A stretch of 64,000 nt of DNA, taken from assembly GCA_026210745.1 (NCBI GenBank), contig CP110632.1, forward strand, positions 496,001 to 560,000, written 5' to 3'. A program made the position numbers and the translations under genes. The number at the start of each line of letters is the position of its first letter. The first letter of the stretch is position 1. A model generated the notes under the pieces. The model was not told the origin of the DNA. It worked only from the letters and a program-made list of their open reading frames with translations, and searched no databases. Origin of the DNA: Exobasidium rhododendri (Eukaryota > Basidiomycota > Exobasidiomycetes > Exobasidiales > Exobasidiaceae). Below, piece by piece: positions 10,694 to 21,216 of the stretch.

Positions 10694-11635
10694 TCATCGT
10701 CCCATCCAGCCTCCATCGACGACGAGGATCTCTCCATTGACGTATTTGCTTGCATCGCTGGCCAGAAAGACTACTGGCCCGGCAAAGTCTTGTGGTTGAC
10801 CCCACCTACCTGCTGGAATACGCTCACTGATTTGACGTAGTCGTGTTGGATCAGCAAGCAGCTTCTCGTTCATGTCAGTAGCAATATACCCCGGTGCTAT
10901 GCCATTCACATTGATGTTGAGTTTTGCCCATTCGTTAGAGAGTGACCGAGTTAGGTTCGCTACGGCCGCTTTGGACGAAGCGTATGCAGGGACTGTCAAC
11001 CCTCCTTGGTAGGATAGTAGACTGCAAAAGTTGATGATCTTGCCGCCTCCCCCTTGAAGCATGTGTCGACCTGCTGCCTGACAGAGAAAGAATACCGCCT
11101 TTAGATTGACATTGAGTACCTGAGAGGCAGGTGAATCAATTGAAGGAAGATGGAGTCAGCTCTTATCAGCCAGATCCTCACAGGAAGAGTCAGAAAGGAG
11201 AAGATACAAACGCACATCATCCCAGTCTTCCTCGGTGAACTCTGTGGCAGGACTTCTTCTTTGAATTCCACCACAATTCACCAACACATCTATGCGGCCT
11301 TGCATTTCCTCCAGTCTCAACGTCTTGTCGACGATCGTCTTGACTTGAGCCATATCTGAAAGGTCTGCTTCCACGCAGCAATGCCGCTGATCCGGGCCGG
11401 AAGAGGCAAGTGGCTTTAACGATGGGTGACTCGATGTGTTGGCATCTTCGTGACCGGGCCGCACGACCAGACAGCATGACGCTCCAGCTTGAGAAAAGGC
11501 TAAGGCACACGCTGCTCCTATGCCTCGATTACCACCAGTCAACAATACATGCTTGCCTTTCAACGAGAAGAGCGAAGTAATTGACACGTCTGGCGTCGGC
11601 TCGCTGCTCACTGTATTTGATGCATTGGCAGACAT
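10694..11635 (-). CDS. Short-chain dehydrogenase/reductase, 2-deoxy-D-gluconate 3-dehydrogenase-like
   Basis: An NAD(P)-dependent oxidoreductase of the classical SDR family. Exons 11216-11635 and 10694-11119 give 281 residues. The cofactor motif TGGNRGIG is near residue 35. The catalytic serine lies in [11 protein letters not shown] and the YxxxK pair in YASSKAAV. The C-terminal part, [20 protein letters not shown] followed by [12 protein letters not shown], is most like bacterial and fungal KduD-type enzymes acting on sugar acids. Between the Rossmann motif and the second strand there is a stretch (about residues 60-80) that is longer than usual. The real substrate cannot be read from sequence. 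The intron is 96 nt with a GTGCGT donor. Confidence 0.9.
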
Positions 11636-12406
11636 GACTTGCTATTCTGACTGCGCCTTATGGCAGTACGGTGTAGACTATAGGAGGGCTATAGACGTTC
11701 TATCTGGATATCTATCGACTAAGTGATATCTTTCCGATTCTTCTTACTTCAATCGTGCGAGTGCAAGCAACCCTACAAGTCCGTGCGATGCCCGTAGTGA
11801 TGCGACCTACCCAAGGGAGGAATGGTAGTCGACGTCATCTCGATCGTCTTTGCGGTGAGGTAGGTGTAAAGTGAGGTGAGCCTTCTCAAATAGTAAGAGC
11901 AGGGAAGAGTCACTCGGTTCTCAGCCGTAGTGCTTGGTCACTGCTACGCGGGGAAAGCGACTGAATGCATCGAGTTCAAATACGGGTGATTTACACGCTG
12001 AAGTCGCCCTCAACAAGACTGCCTTTCCGTCTGCCATCACAGCCATCAATCACTGATCTCTACACTGTAGGCATACTGCCCAAGCCTGCAGACACTGCAA
12101 TGGCACGATCTCACTCGAGTGTAATGTGGCCATGACTAGGCATACCTTCCTTCTCAACTCGGAGGTGAGTAAACTTGGAGAAGAAGATTTCAAGGTGTGT
12201 GACACGCTAAGTAAAGTCAAAATACACGTCAAATCGAAAAATAATGTCTTGGAGGAGAGAGAGAAAGTCAAGGGTACGTCCCTAGACTAACAGTGCAAGT
12301 CGGACACCTACTCTTCCTTGACTCACCACATTCCTGCTCATGACGAGTAGGCAGCGCATATATCACAAAGTGTCGTAGAGGAAGTGTGGATGAAAGTGAA
12401 AGGTGA
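11636..12406. other. Intergenic region between two divergent genes
   Basis: About 770 bases hold the promoter sides of the SDR gene and of the FCP1-like gene. No convincing gene or RNA was found. A GACGTCAT element (CRE-like) sits near 11829. Confidence 0.5.
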
Positions 12407-14347
12407 ATGCAATCCAGCAGGTGTCCTATCGTCTTCTTCACCGCCTTTGCTCCTCCACAAGGTTGCTCTGCCGCTCGACACCTACGATTGAATAGAATGC
12501 AGGGCGGGCAGGCTGGAGGCTCATGGAGGAGGGACATGCAGGAATCGTGGCGACATAGAGAACAGCAGTATGGATCTGATGAGCCTGACTGGCGGCAAAA
12601 CGGGTATAATTTTCATTACGATCAATCAGCGCCGTCAGCATATCACCTACATGGTAATGGCAGTGAACAGGGTTCGAGAAGCGATTACTGGAGGGGTCAA
12701 GAAGAGCAACATCACTACTATTACGATCAAGGGTACCAACACGCATATCCTGCTTCTACCTCTTCAGGCTATACCAACTCATCCGCTCATTATGACCCAC
12801 CTAGAGAGGCGAACTATAGTACTGCCCGTGCGCAGGAGTACCATTATGAAGGAGGACCGAGCAGCTACCACAGACGAGCCTACCGACCGACTGTTGTGCT
12901 CAGTGACTACTACGCTGCATCAACCCCTAACTCACCTCAGCGCTCTCATTACTCAACAGCGAGCTATGGCAAGGAGCGTGAATCATCATTGAAGCACAAG
13001 AATACATCTCTCCGTTCAAAGCCAAGAAAGGTCTATCACTCTCGCACACTGGGCTCTCTCAAAGACTACTCGACAGATGTTGAACCGCCAGGCCCCCTCC
13101 CTCTACTCGTACTCGATTTGAACGGAACACTGGTGAACCGGGGCAGTAAAGGTGGTTCCAACACAACAGAAAGAAGCAAGAAGCCAATCTTACGCCCGTA
13201 CCTGAAGAGCTTTCTACAGTATTGCCTGGGTGTACAACGTACCGACACTTCTTCAGATGAACACCAGGATGAGTGGGACGAGTGGGAATCAAAGCAAGGC
13301 AAGGAAAGAGGTAAGGACTTGCCCCACGGAGCACACTTTTGGAAGAGCCAGATAGAACCACAAGTACAAGAGAAGGCAAGATTCCGCCTTTTGTTATGGT
13401 CCTCTGCTCAACCTCACAACGTCGATTCCATGGCAAGGGCGATCCTCTCGCCAGAGCAGGCAGAACAGCTCTTGCGTGTCTATGCAAGAGATACGCTTGT
13501 CAACAGACGTCTTTATGCGCAGAAAGCACCGAGTATAAAGGATCTGGAGATCCTGTGGTCTGTGTTGAACAATAAGTCGATTGGCAAGGAGGGAGAAAGA
13601 AGATTGTTTGCCGAAGCTAGAGAAAAGGAGGATGATGAAAGTCCCGACGAAGATGATAGAAGAGAGCAGAGTGCAAATGGGGGAGCGTCGAACGAATCTG
13701 CCAATCGAGCGCAAGAGGATGTTGTCTTTCCGAAAGTGCATGAAGACGGGCATTATGAGGGCGGAGCAGGTTACGGGCAGCATAACACTTTGCTACTGGA
13801 TGACAGCGTAGATAAAGCCAGATTGCAGCCTTTCAACCATATCCTACTGCCGGAGTTCGATCAGTCTCGAGCACAAAAGACCATCTATGCCCTGCGGAAG
13901 AGCAGCAGCGAGGCCAACGTGGAACAAGAAGAGGAAGAACGGAATGATTTGGGCGAAGTGAAGGGCAGCGACGATGAAAGAAGAGACGTCAAGATCAAAA
14001 GAAAGAAGAAGCGAGGGAGTGAGGTGGATGATGTGCTACTGCAGGTCATTGGGGTCCTGGAGCACGCTCGATTTCAAGCAAACGTCTCTTCATGGATCCG
14101 ATTCGGCGGTCTGGGAGACTTTGGAGGAATGCAGAAGGAGCATCCATACTACCTCGAGGACGATCTAGATGGTCTACAAGTGAGCGATGATCTCGTGGAA
14201 GAAGTAGCTGCTTACTTTTCCAGCTCGGCGACACCACAACATGGGCCTCATCTTCGAGCAACGACGGAGCAGCGAACGGAAGCGTTCTGGGCGGAGGAGG
14301 GAAAGGCGGCCTTGAAGCGCCACAACATCTCGCTTCAGCGGTTCTAA
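12407..14347 (+). CDS. HAD-family protein with FCP1/NIF-like phosphatase domain
   Basis: A single open frame of 646 residues. The FCP1/NLI-interacting-factor fold is seen from about residue 230: LPLLVLDLNGTLV (motif I), ILRPYLKSFLQYCL, FRLLLWSSAQPHNVDSMA (motif II region) and NTLLLDDSVDKARLQPFNHI (motif III). Motif I reads DLNGT rather than the DxDGT of active members: the first Asp is kept, but the second, which helps acid-base catalysis, is Asn. Activity may therefore be altered. The N-terminal 200 residues are Tyr/His/Ser-rich and probably disordered, and an acidic, Lys-rich insert splits the domain. The first ATG (12407) gives 30 residues with four Arg and no acids, which might be a mitochondrial presequence. 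An alternative ATG lies at 12497. Confidence 0.82.
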   Translation: MQSSRCPIVFFTAFAPPQGCSAARHLRLNRMQGGQAGGSWRRDMQESWRHREQQYGSDEPDWRQNGYNFHYDQSAPSAYHLHGNGSEQGSRSDYWRGQEEQHHYYYDQGYQHAYPASTSSGYTNSSAHYDPPREANYSTARAQEYHYEGGPSSYHRRAYRPTVVLSDYYAASTPNSPQRSHYSTASYGKERESSLKHKNTSLRSKPRKVYHSRTLGSLKDYSTDVEPPGPLPLLVLDLNGTLVNRGSKGGSNTTERSKKPILRPYLKSFLQYCLGVQRTDTSSDEHQDEWDEWESKQGKERGKDLPHGAHFWKSQIEPQVQEKARFRLLLWSSAQPHNVDSMARAILSPEQAEQLLRVYARDTLVNRRLYAQKAPSIKDLEILWSVLNNKSIGKEGERRLFAEAREKEDDESPDEDDRREQSANGGASNESANRAQEDVVFPKVHEDGHYEGGAGYGQHNTLLLDDSVDKARLQPFNHILLPEFDQSRAQKTIYALRKSSSEANVEQEEEERNDLGEVKGSDDERRDVKIKRKKKRGSEVDDVLLQVIGVLEHARFQANVSSWIRFGGLGDFGGMQKEHPYYLEDDLDGLQVSDDLVEEVAAYFSSSATPQHGPHLRATTEQRTEAFWAEEGKAALKRHNISLQRF

Positions 14348-14487
14348 GTTCATAGAGGGAAAGGAACTCGTCTAATGTTGTATTCGCGTCATGTAGTATG
14401 GTAGTGGTAGTACAGCTGGTCGATAGTGTGGGGAAGAGGGGGGGGGGGTTTGAATGATTGAAAGGGGCAATGACATTGGATAGAAGC

Positions 14488-16845
14488 CTACAAATCTGCC
14501 AGAATGCTGTCGAGCTCTTCGTCGACTTTCCTTCTCTTCTTCGATTGTCGGTCTGTCGGTTGTGGTAGGTGCGCTTGCACCGCCTCTGCTGGGGCGAAAG
14601 CCGCTTCTTCCTTTGCTCTTGCATCTTTGCTTGCAGCAGTATCCCTCTCCTTGATGAAGTGCTTCCACCTACCTGCATCCTTTCTGTACAGGGAAATGTT
14701 CGTCTTCTTGAGAAAGTAACGACCGAAGTTCGAGGCGAGGATCGTGTTTTCTGATTCGATGCACTTGTTCATGATTTTCCCTTTGTAGAAGGCATCACTG
14801 CTGTCGAACAGACCATCGATCACCCGACTTCCATACTTGTCAGAGAGCAGCTGCGGCAGTTCGAGTAAGATCTTGGCGGAAAGAGCCAGCTTCTGAGAGA
14901 AATTGAAGTCGACAACGGTCGCCGGTTGGAAAGGTGCCAGAACAATGTGAACAGTGGTTGCGTTCGAGGTGAGGGGTACTAGACTAGGCAAGTTCAGTAT
15001 ACTGTCTAGCAGTGGAGTGTTCCCCGGCTCTCGCAACTTCAAAAGAGATTGGCAAAGCAAGCTGCCTTGCATCGAGATGAAAAGACTCGCATCTTTGGCA
15101 CCGCCACTCTGATCCACCTTCACTTGCTGCTCTTCCCCATCAGCATTCTCCTTTGCGATCTTCCTCTTTTCCTGATGCAATTTTGCCTCTTTCACTCGCT
15201 TGAGCTCCTTCTTGTACATTTTCCTCGTCTTCCCACTTGCTAACACCCTCACTAAAAGACCCAAGTGCTCTTCTTTATCGTTCTCCGTAGTTTCCGCCTC
15301 ATCAAAGCCAAAGGCTAGCAAGATGGCCCTTGCTGCCATGCTCTGCACACCATCGTCTGTCCAGACATTCTTGACTACCCTCTTCTTCCTGCTTTCGTTG
15401 GGTGCAATTTCTTGAAGCGGATGAAGCTCACAAAGCTGTTGAGCCCGATCAGCCAAGGCTATCAATACCCCTATCCTCTGATACTTCACAAGTCCTTCGC
15501 CCGCCAGCTCGACTTCCTGACAAGCCTGAATGAACGCGCCTCCTTCCTCTCCCAAACATTTGATCAGGTCTGCGACAACAAAATTAGCTATTGGATGAGT
15601 ACCAAGCTTGGATAATTTCCCTTTGACGTAGACTTTCCAGAATCGTATAACCCCTTCTTCATCAATGAGCGGGAGAATTCGCTGCAGAAGGTGAGATCCC
15701 ACACTGTCTTTAATCAGATCATCAACATAGTCAGATGGGTCGGTCGAAGTACTATTGAGGAGACCACCCAAGATCGTGTCAAGAAAGCTGTTTTGCCTCT
15801 TTTCCGCACTGCTCTGCTTCGACAGGGCCAACTCCACGATAAGAGCCAGGCTGGGTCCAGCAACTGTGTCCGTACTCAATCTCTTGATCTGACTGGGTTC
15901 TAGATTGTCCTTGAGGTTGCTCAATAATACCTCTAGTGCGTCCTGAAATGAAGATGGAGCGACGAGGACGGACGCAGAAACGTCCACTGTTACTTGGATC
16001 GCTTGACTCTTCCTTTGAAAGTTTCGACTCTTCTTCGATCGATGCTGACGCTCCATTGCAGACGTCGACTGACACGATAAGATGAGCAGTAGAGTTCGAA
16101 GAACATGCGTAGCAAACTGGTCGGAAAGCATTGCTGTGACCTGTGTGTTCATTTCCTTGCCAAAGTCTACTACCAATTCTTGAGCAGATCGGAGCACATT
16201 ACCGCCCTCGTCTACTACTTTGCTATGTTTCGCCTTGGACTTTCCCTTTCTACTCTCTCCAACTTCTTCACTCACGACGTCCTGGAGAGCGACTAGTGTA
16301 GACTGCAGCAAATGCGAGCCAAACCGATGACAGCTCAGCTTGAACAGGCTCTCGTTCACTGACAGCGAGTCAGCTAAGATCCTCGTTTGCCTAGCTGAAA
16401 ATGATCGCAGCATGTCTTCTAAGATCAAGCTAGTGTCTACGTCGGTAGCTAGCATCAACTCCTTTCCCTTGATCTCATCCAGCATGGCATTTCGCAGGTT
16501 TTTCACATCCTCGTCTTGAGATACTGATCGACCCTCTTCAGTAGACGTTTCCATGAGCTCTTGAAGCTTGATGTGAGCGGTACGAAGATACGCTTTCAGG
16601 TCAACATCAACCAATCCAAAGGGTGCTGCTGCTTCGATTTGAGAGTATGTCGACGGCCCTGCCGGCTTTTCGGTGATCCAGGAAGGTGTGCTCTGATCTT
16701 CTTCCACAGCCTGCTCCTCTTCTTCATTCCGCTGACCTTCACGATCTATTATAAAAGGCACAGACTCATCCAGAGCAGCCTTATCTTCAACAGCAGGATT
16801 CTTCCTCTTCTTTCCTCGCTTCCTCTCGTCCTTCTTTATGGCCAT
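14488..16845 (-). CDS. NOP9: Nop9-like pumilio-repeat nucleolar protein
   Basis: Nop9 binds pre-18S rRNA and guards site D in small-subunit assembly. The single open frame gives 785 residues, in the family range. The N terminus is basic (KKDERKRGKKRKNP), fitting nuclear entry. Pumilio-type helical repeats are spread along the protein. Examples are LEDMLRSFSARQTRILAD with FKLSCHRFGSHLLQSTL, LSDQFATHVLRTLLLIL, KDSVGSHLLQRILPLI and LSDKYGSRVIDGLFD. The C-terminal repeat ASNFGRYFLKKTNISLYRKD followed by W-KHFI is typical of Nop9. The tail SKKRRKVDEELDSILADL is another basic signal. The stop lies 140 bases from the facing gene's stop, across an 11-G homopolymer near 14438-14448. Confidence 0.87.
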   Translation of the reverse strand: MAIKKDERKRGKKRKNPAVEDKAALDESVPFIIDREGQRNEEEEQAVEEDQSTPSWITEKPAGPSTYSQIEAAAPFGLVDVDLKAYLRTAHIKLQELMETSTEEGRSVSQDEDVKNLRNAMLDEIKGKELMLATDVDTSLILEDMLRSFSARQTRILADSLSVNESLFKLSCHRFGSHLLQSTLVALQDVVSEEVGESRKGKSKAKHSKVVDEGGNVLRSAQELVVDFGKEMNTQVTAMLSDQFATHVLRTLLLILSCQSTSAMERQHRSKKSRNFQRKSQAIQVTVDVSASVLVAPSSFQDALEVLLSNLKDNLEPSQIKRLSTDTVAGPSLALIVELALSKQSSAEKRQNSFLDTILGGLLNSTSTDPSDYVDDLIKDSVGSHLLQRILPLIDEEGVIRFWKVYVKGKLSKLGTHPIANFVVADLIKCLGEEGGAFIQACQEVELAGEGLVKYQRIGVLIALADRAQQLCELHPLQEIAPNESRKKRVVKNVWTDDGVQSMAARAILLAFGFDEAETTENDKEEHLGLLVRVLASGKTRKMYKKELKRVKEAKLHQEKRKIAKENADGEEQQVKVDQSGGAKDASLFISMQGSLLCQSLLKLREPGNTPLLDSILNLPSLVPLTSNATTVHIVLAPFQPATVVDFNFSQKLALSAKILLELPQLLSDKYGSRVIDGLFDSSDAFYKGKIMNKCIESENTILASNFGRYFLKKTNISLYRKDAGRWKHFIKERDTAASKDARAKEEAAFAPAEAVQAHLPQPTDRQSKKRRKVDEELDSILADL

Positions 16846-17149
16846 TCTGAAGTGTGGTGAGCGGGAGAGTGGATGTTAGGACCTTCGCGAATGACCTCTG
16901 AATTAATTTGAGAAGGAAACTACTCTCCTTCGTGAGCAAAATAAAAAATTTAGAGAAAAAGGAAACGGAACTCGGGCGTGTTGCTTGGGTGGCGCATGCG
17001 AAGGATTATACTTCGGAAGATCTGTAGAAGAGGTAAGTTTGGTGATCTATCCCAAGTCAGGTTCCTGTTTCTTGCTCGAGCGTCATCCGTGATTAAAGTA
17101 GTCAGCTGCGATTGTACAAGGCTGCCTCATTTGACTAGCTGGCTAGCTC

Positions 17150-19895
17150 ATGTCCTATCTAGCGCATCTGTATCCCCACCTCCGGATACACCAAGTCTTT
17201 GGAGCGAATACAGATGTCGGCAAGACCATCTTCACGACGGCGCTAGCCTTAGCAAGTGTCTCTTTTCCTCTTGATGCGACGAGTGTGAAGGCAGCTGCCA
17301 TAGATCAGCGAGGCTATCCAACCCAGCATAAGCACGGGGAGAGCGCATATTATATCAAGCCTGTTTCGACGGGTCACTCACAGGATGCAGACAATCTGTA
17401 AGTTCTTCTATAGTCGCCAAGAAGGAAGCTGGTACTCTTGTTGTTGATCTCTCTTGTGACTCTTTTTTTTTTTCAAAAGTCACATCAATCGTTTCTCACC
17501 AGCAACGAACGCTCATACATTGTATCAATTCGAAGAACCGATTTCGCCACATCTTGCGGCAGCTAGAAGCTCCCAGCCGACGCCCTCAGACAGTCAAGTC
17601 GTTCAATCCATCTCTGAACGCCTTACTGGGTTCAGCAAAGATGGTGTAGGTGCCTCCGTAGCTTACCTCGAGACGGCAGGGGGAGTGCATAGTCCCGCAC
17701 CCAGTGGGTCGTCTATGGCATCACTACTGCGCCCACTCCGACTACCTACCATTCTCATAGGAGATTCACAGCTTGGCGGTATTTCGACCACAAAGTCAGC
17801 ATATGACTCGCTCATCTTGGCTGGACACGACGTGCAAGCTCTGCTCCTGTTCAGCGATGCCTCTCGAGGGCTAGGCAATGCAGAGTATCTGATGAAATGG
17901 GGCAAGGAAGTCGACTTACCAGTGTGGGGACTCGCGGGTCAAACAGACGATGGGCGATGGGGTACACCTCCTTCCAGGGCGACAAATCGACAGGAGGACG
18001 AAAGAAGGATGCACGACTTCTATCGCGGTCTGGTCTTTGGAAGAGGTCAAGAAGCAGAGCGAGACGAGAGTCAGACTGGAATGCTGCAAGTCGTCCAGTA
18101 TCTACGTTCCACTCACTTGAAGAGGATCGAGAACCTCGACACCATGGCTTCTCGAACACTAGAGTCGTGTTGGTGGCCCTTCACGCAACATACCCTAGCA
18201 AAGACGCAGGCAGACGTCAACGTCATCGATAGTGCACATGGAGACTTCTTCACAATCTACAAGCCTGGATCCTCTGAGACACTGATCGAGCGCACATTGG
18301 ATGGCTCAGCATCTTGGTGGACACAGTGCTTGGGTCATGGAGACACAAGTCTTACCTATGCGGCTGCACGAGCAGCCGCTCGATATGGTCATGTTCTTTT
18401 CCCGATGTGCAGCAATGAGCCCTCTCTTCTCCTTAGCGAGACGTTGCTTGGTAGAGAGACAGGATTAGAGTGTGTCACGGAGACTGCACCGGGTTATGGA
18501 TGGGCATCCAAGGTGTTCTTTAGCGATGACGGAAGTACTGGAATGGAAGTTGCGCTCAAGATGGCAATCTCGTCTTCTGCGGCTCGATACTCTCCAAGAG
18601 CGAAAGCGGAAACGACGAAGAAGATTGTCGAGAAGGGAAGGAAAGCAGGCTATCAGGGTGGTAGACCAACTCGGGAGTGGAAGGTACTTGGACTCAAGGG
18701 CAGCTACCATGGTGATACAATCGGCGCAATGGATGCTTGCGAAGGGAGTGTTTTCAACAAGAGGGTTCACTGGTATCGCGGGAGAGGAGATTGGCTGGAG
18801 CCTCCTGTAGTCAGTATCAAAGAGGGCAAAGTGATCGTCGAACTGCCCCTACATGACGATGACTGGCGACCACTGCGAAGAAACGACCAATCGAAGGAGT
18901 ATAGTACTGTGGGGCATGTTTACGATGTGGAGCAGCGAGTCAAGACAGATCCGCTTTACAGCACCTACGTTGAGTTTATTCGGGCCTGGCTCGATCGACT
19001 AACAGGCGAAGAAGGAAATCTATACGGCGCCCTCGTTCTGGAGCCACTGGTGATGGGCGCAGGAGGCATGATCTTTGTCGATCCCCTCTTCCAGCGATCA
19101 TTGGTCGACGTGGTGAGGAATAACGAAGAGCTGTTTACTCGAGTGGACCCCCCTCTTAAGAGACAGAGTCATCTGGTCATGCGTACGAAAGAAGGACAGT
19201 GGAAAGGATTGCCGATCATCTTTGACGAAGTCTTCACTGGCTTGTACAGGCTAGGCTTCCCGACTCCAGCTCTTCCTCTGGGCATTCGACCTGACATATC
19301 TGTTCTTGCCAAGATACTGACAGGTGGAATGGTGCCCATGAGTGTGACGCTGGCTTCACAGAGCATCTTTGACACCTTTTCGCAATCCGATCAAAAAGTC
19401 GATGCCCTGCTGCACGGTCATAGCTACACCGCGCATCCAATTGGCTGTGAGATAGCGAGGGAGACGCTGAAAAAGATCGAAGGAATGAGAAAGACTGGAG
19501 CGTGGAGCGAAGAAAAGCTAGACTGGAATAAGGAGAGTAAGGTGGGTGAAGGGGAGGTAGGGCAGAGGAACAGCAACAACAACGACAACAACAATGACCC
19601 GTGGAGCTTTTGGAAGCACGAGGCAGTCATGGAACTGTCCAAGATGGAACGAGTCAACAAGGTCATGGCGCTGGGCACTGTTCTTGCGCTGGAAGTCAAA
19701 GACAAGGAGGGAACAGGGGGCTACTCTTCGACGGCTTCGGTCGACCTTCTCAAAGTCCTCCGTAACAGCCCAGATGGACCATTCACTATACACGCTAGAC
19801 CGCTTGGAAACGTCGTCTACTTCATGTGTAGTCTGAATACACCAGCTGATGTTCGGAGAAAGACAGAGAAAGCACTACACAGCGCCCTCCTGTAG
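17150..19895 (+). CDS. bioDA: Bifunctional dethiobiotin synthetase / DAPA aminotransferase (BioD-BioA)
   Basis: This enzyme catalyses two consecutive steps of biotin synthesis: transamination of KAPA to DAPA, and ring closure to dethiobiotin. In eukaryotes it is usually mitochondrial. Exons 17150-17397 and 17480-19895 give 887 residues. The BioD part (1 to about 300) shows the P-loop GANTDVGKT, YYIKPVSTG and, across the splice, HINRFSPATNAHTLYQFEEP. The BioA part starts at CWWPFTQH near residue 311 and has KGSYHGDTIGAMDACEG, the PLP Asp in FDEVFTG and the PLP-binding Lys in LAKILTGGMVP. The intron acceptor is AAAAG, not the usual YAG, but only this join keeps the family frame. A Gln/Asn-rich insert sits near residue 780. 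No clear mitochondrial presequence is visible. Confidence 0.95.
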
Positions 19896-20045
19896 TCACA
19901 CACATCCACACTTGTACCGTTTTCCCTTGTTCGGGATGCTGAAAACATGAATGCCAGGAGTATCATTGGGTCACGTCGAAAAGTGAGCTCGAATTTGAGC
20001 AGTTCGATAGTACATAAGAAAGGTACATCAACTTTCTCTCTTCTC

Positions 20046-20973
20046 TCACTCTTCGGCTTCTTCTTCGCCCTCCTTTGCTACCTTCTTCTTCTTCTCTTCT
20101 TCGATCACAATGTTGTTTGCCGGCAGCCCGCCCTCCGACTCCTTCGGCAGCGTATCGAATGGCTTTGTTCGATTCACGATCAAGTCCTTCACCTCTTCGG
20201 CTACGTCGCCCTGGATGATGATCTCGTCAATCGTCGGGTTCGCAGTCGATTTCGAGACACTAGCTCCCGTTGCTAGTCGAGATGATAGGCTGCACCGGCA
20301 AATCACAACTCATGAGTACTGCACAGGACCGTTGTCTTCCACTGCTGACTCACCCTTTCGCTACTGCCTTGAGCGCCGGTAGAGGTGGACTGAACAGGTG
20401 AAGTCCGTATATGCTCGTGGTCGCCTTCTTCTTCGTCCTCGACATTTTGGTCAAGATGATTCTGGAGGACTGCAAAATTCACAGCAGTCGAGAGGGAGAG
20501 AGAGAGACGCATCAGCTTCGACGCTCCAGTGTTCCTTAATGAAAGTCTCTCCCACTCACAGCCAACACCCTCTTCTCTTTCTCCGCCTTTGCCTCTGCTT
20601 TCTTCTCCTTCTTCACTGCATCTTTCTCCAAGTCCTCGGCTTGTTTTGTGGTCATGTTGGACATCTTCTGTGTGATGGCTTCCTCACCCCATATTTCTTT
20701 GTACAGCTTTGGATGGGCGCTTTCCAACCATGTCTTGCACTTTGAAGTGGAAGAGGAGAATTCGCAGTACTCGGGAGGGAAAGCTAAAAGTGCATGATCG
20801 GTTTCGATTGTAAGCGTCGTGTGGTCAGAATTTGCATTTACCATACACCCACACCACTCACAGCATATCGAGCAGTACAAAGTCTTTCGCGGAGGAGGCG
20901 CTGAAGGACCCGCCTCTTCTGAAGCACCTGCTGCTGCTGCTGCCAGTGGCTCTGGGGCTGCTTGTGGTGCCAT
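20046..20973 (-). CDS. TMA22: Translation machinery-associated protein 22 (DENR homologue)
   Basis: Tma22/DENR works with Tma20 (MCT-1) to recycle 40S subunits and to allow re-initiation. Four exons on the minus strand (20862-20973, 20560-20783, 20354-20469, 20046-20289) give 231 residues. The N-terminal Cys motif YCSIC, joined to SFPPEYCEF across the first intron and followed by KCKTWLESAHPKLY, is the DENR signature. A Lys/Glu-rich helix links it to the C-terminal SUI1 domain, with MSRTKKKATTSIYGLHLF, SSRLATGASVSK and EIIIQGDVAEEVKDLI. An Ala/Pro-rich N-terminal extension of about 30 residues precedes the Cys motif. Introns are 78, 84 and 64 nt. Confidence 0.95.
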
Positions 20974-21216
20974 TGTACTTGCCGCTCAGAGGTGTTCCTA
21001 TGTCAGTGATAGAGCGAGATGAACTGCTAGGGACTTGAAGGTTAAATTGATTCCATCTTCTTTCTAGACACACACGTGTTGGAAGGTGGAGTAACCCTAG
21101 CCCTACGATGACTTCGGAGGTCAAGCTCAAGGTCCCTGTCTGTCATGTCAAGAGAGACAGAGAGCGTAGGTCGTGTTTTAGGCTAGGGAGTACGCTTCGA
21201 CATCGCAACAACCGGC
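20974..21216. promoter_or_regulatory. Divergent promoter of TMA22 and TRS85 with a CCCTA-repeat element
   Basis: Only 243 bases separate the two start codons. The segment AACCCTAGCCCTAC at 21093-21106 contains two CCCTA units, like the HomolE and Tbf1-type boxes that drive translation genes in other fungi. An ACACGTGT element lies at about 21072-21079. Function is inferred from motif and place. Confidence 0.4.

Noticed and set aside
12268-12746. Minus-strand frames over the start of the FCP1-like gene
   Set aside because: They overlap the real gene on the other strand and have no recognisable sequence.
14438-14448. Run of 11 G between two stop codons
   Set aside because: A plain homopolymer in a 3' spacer; no quadruplex-type spacing of several G runs is seen.
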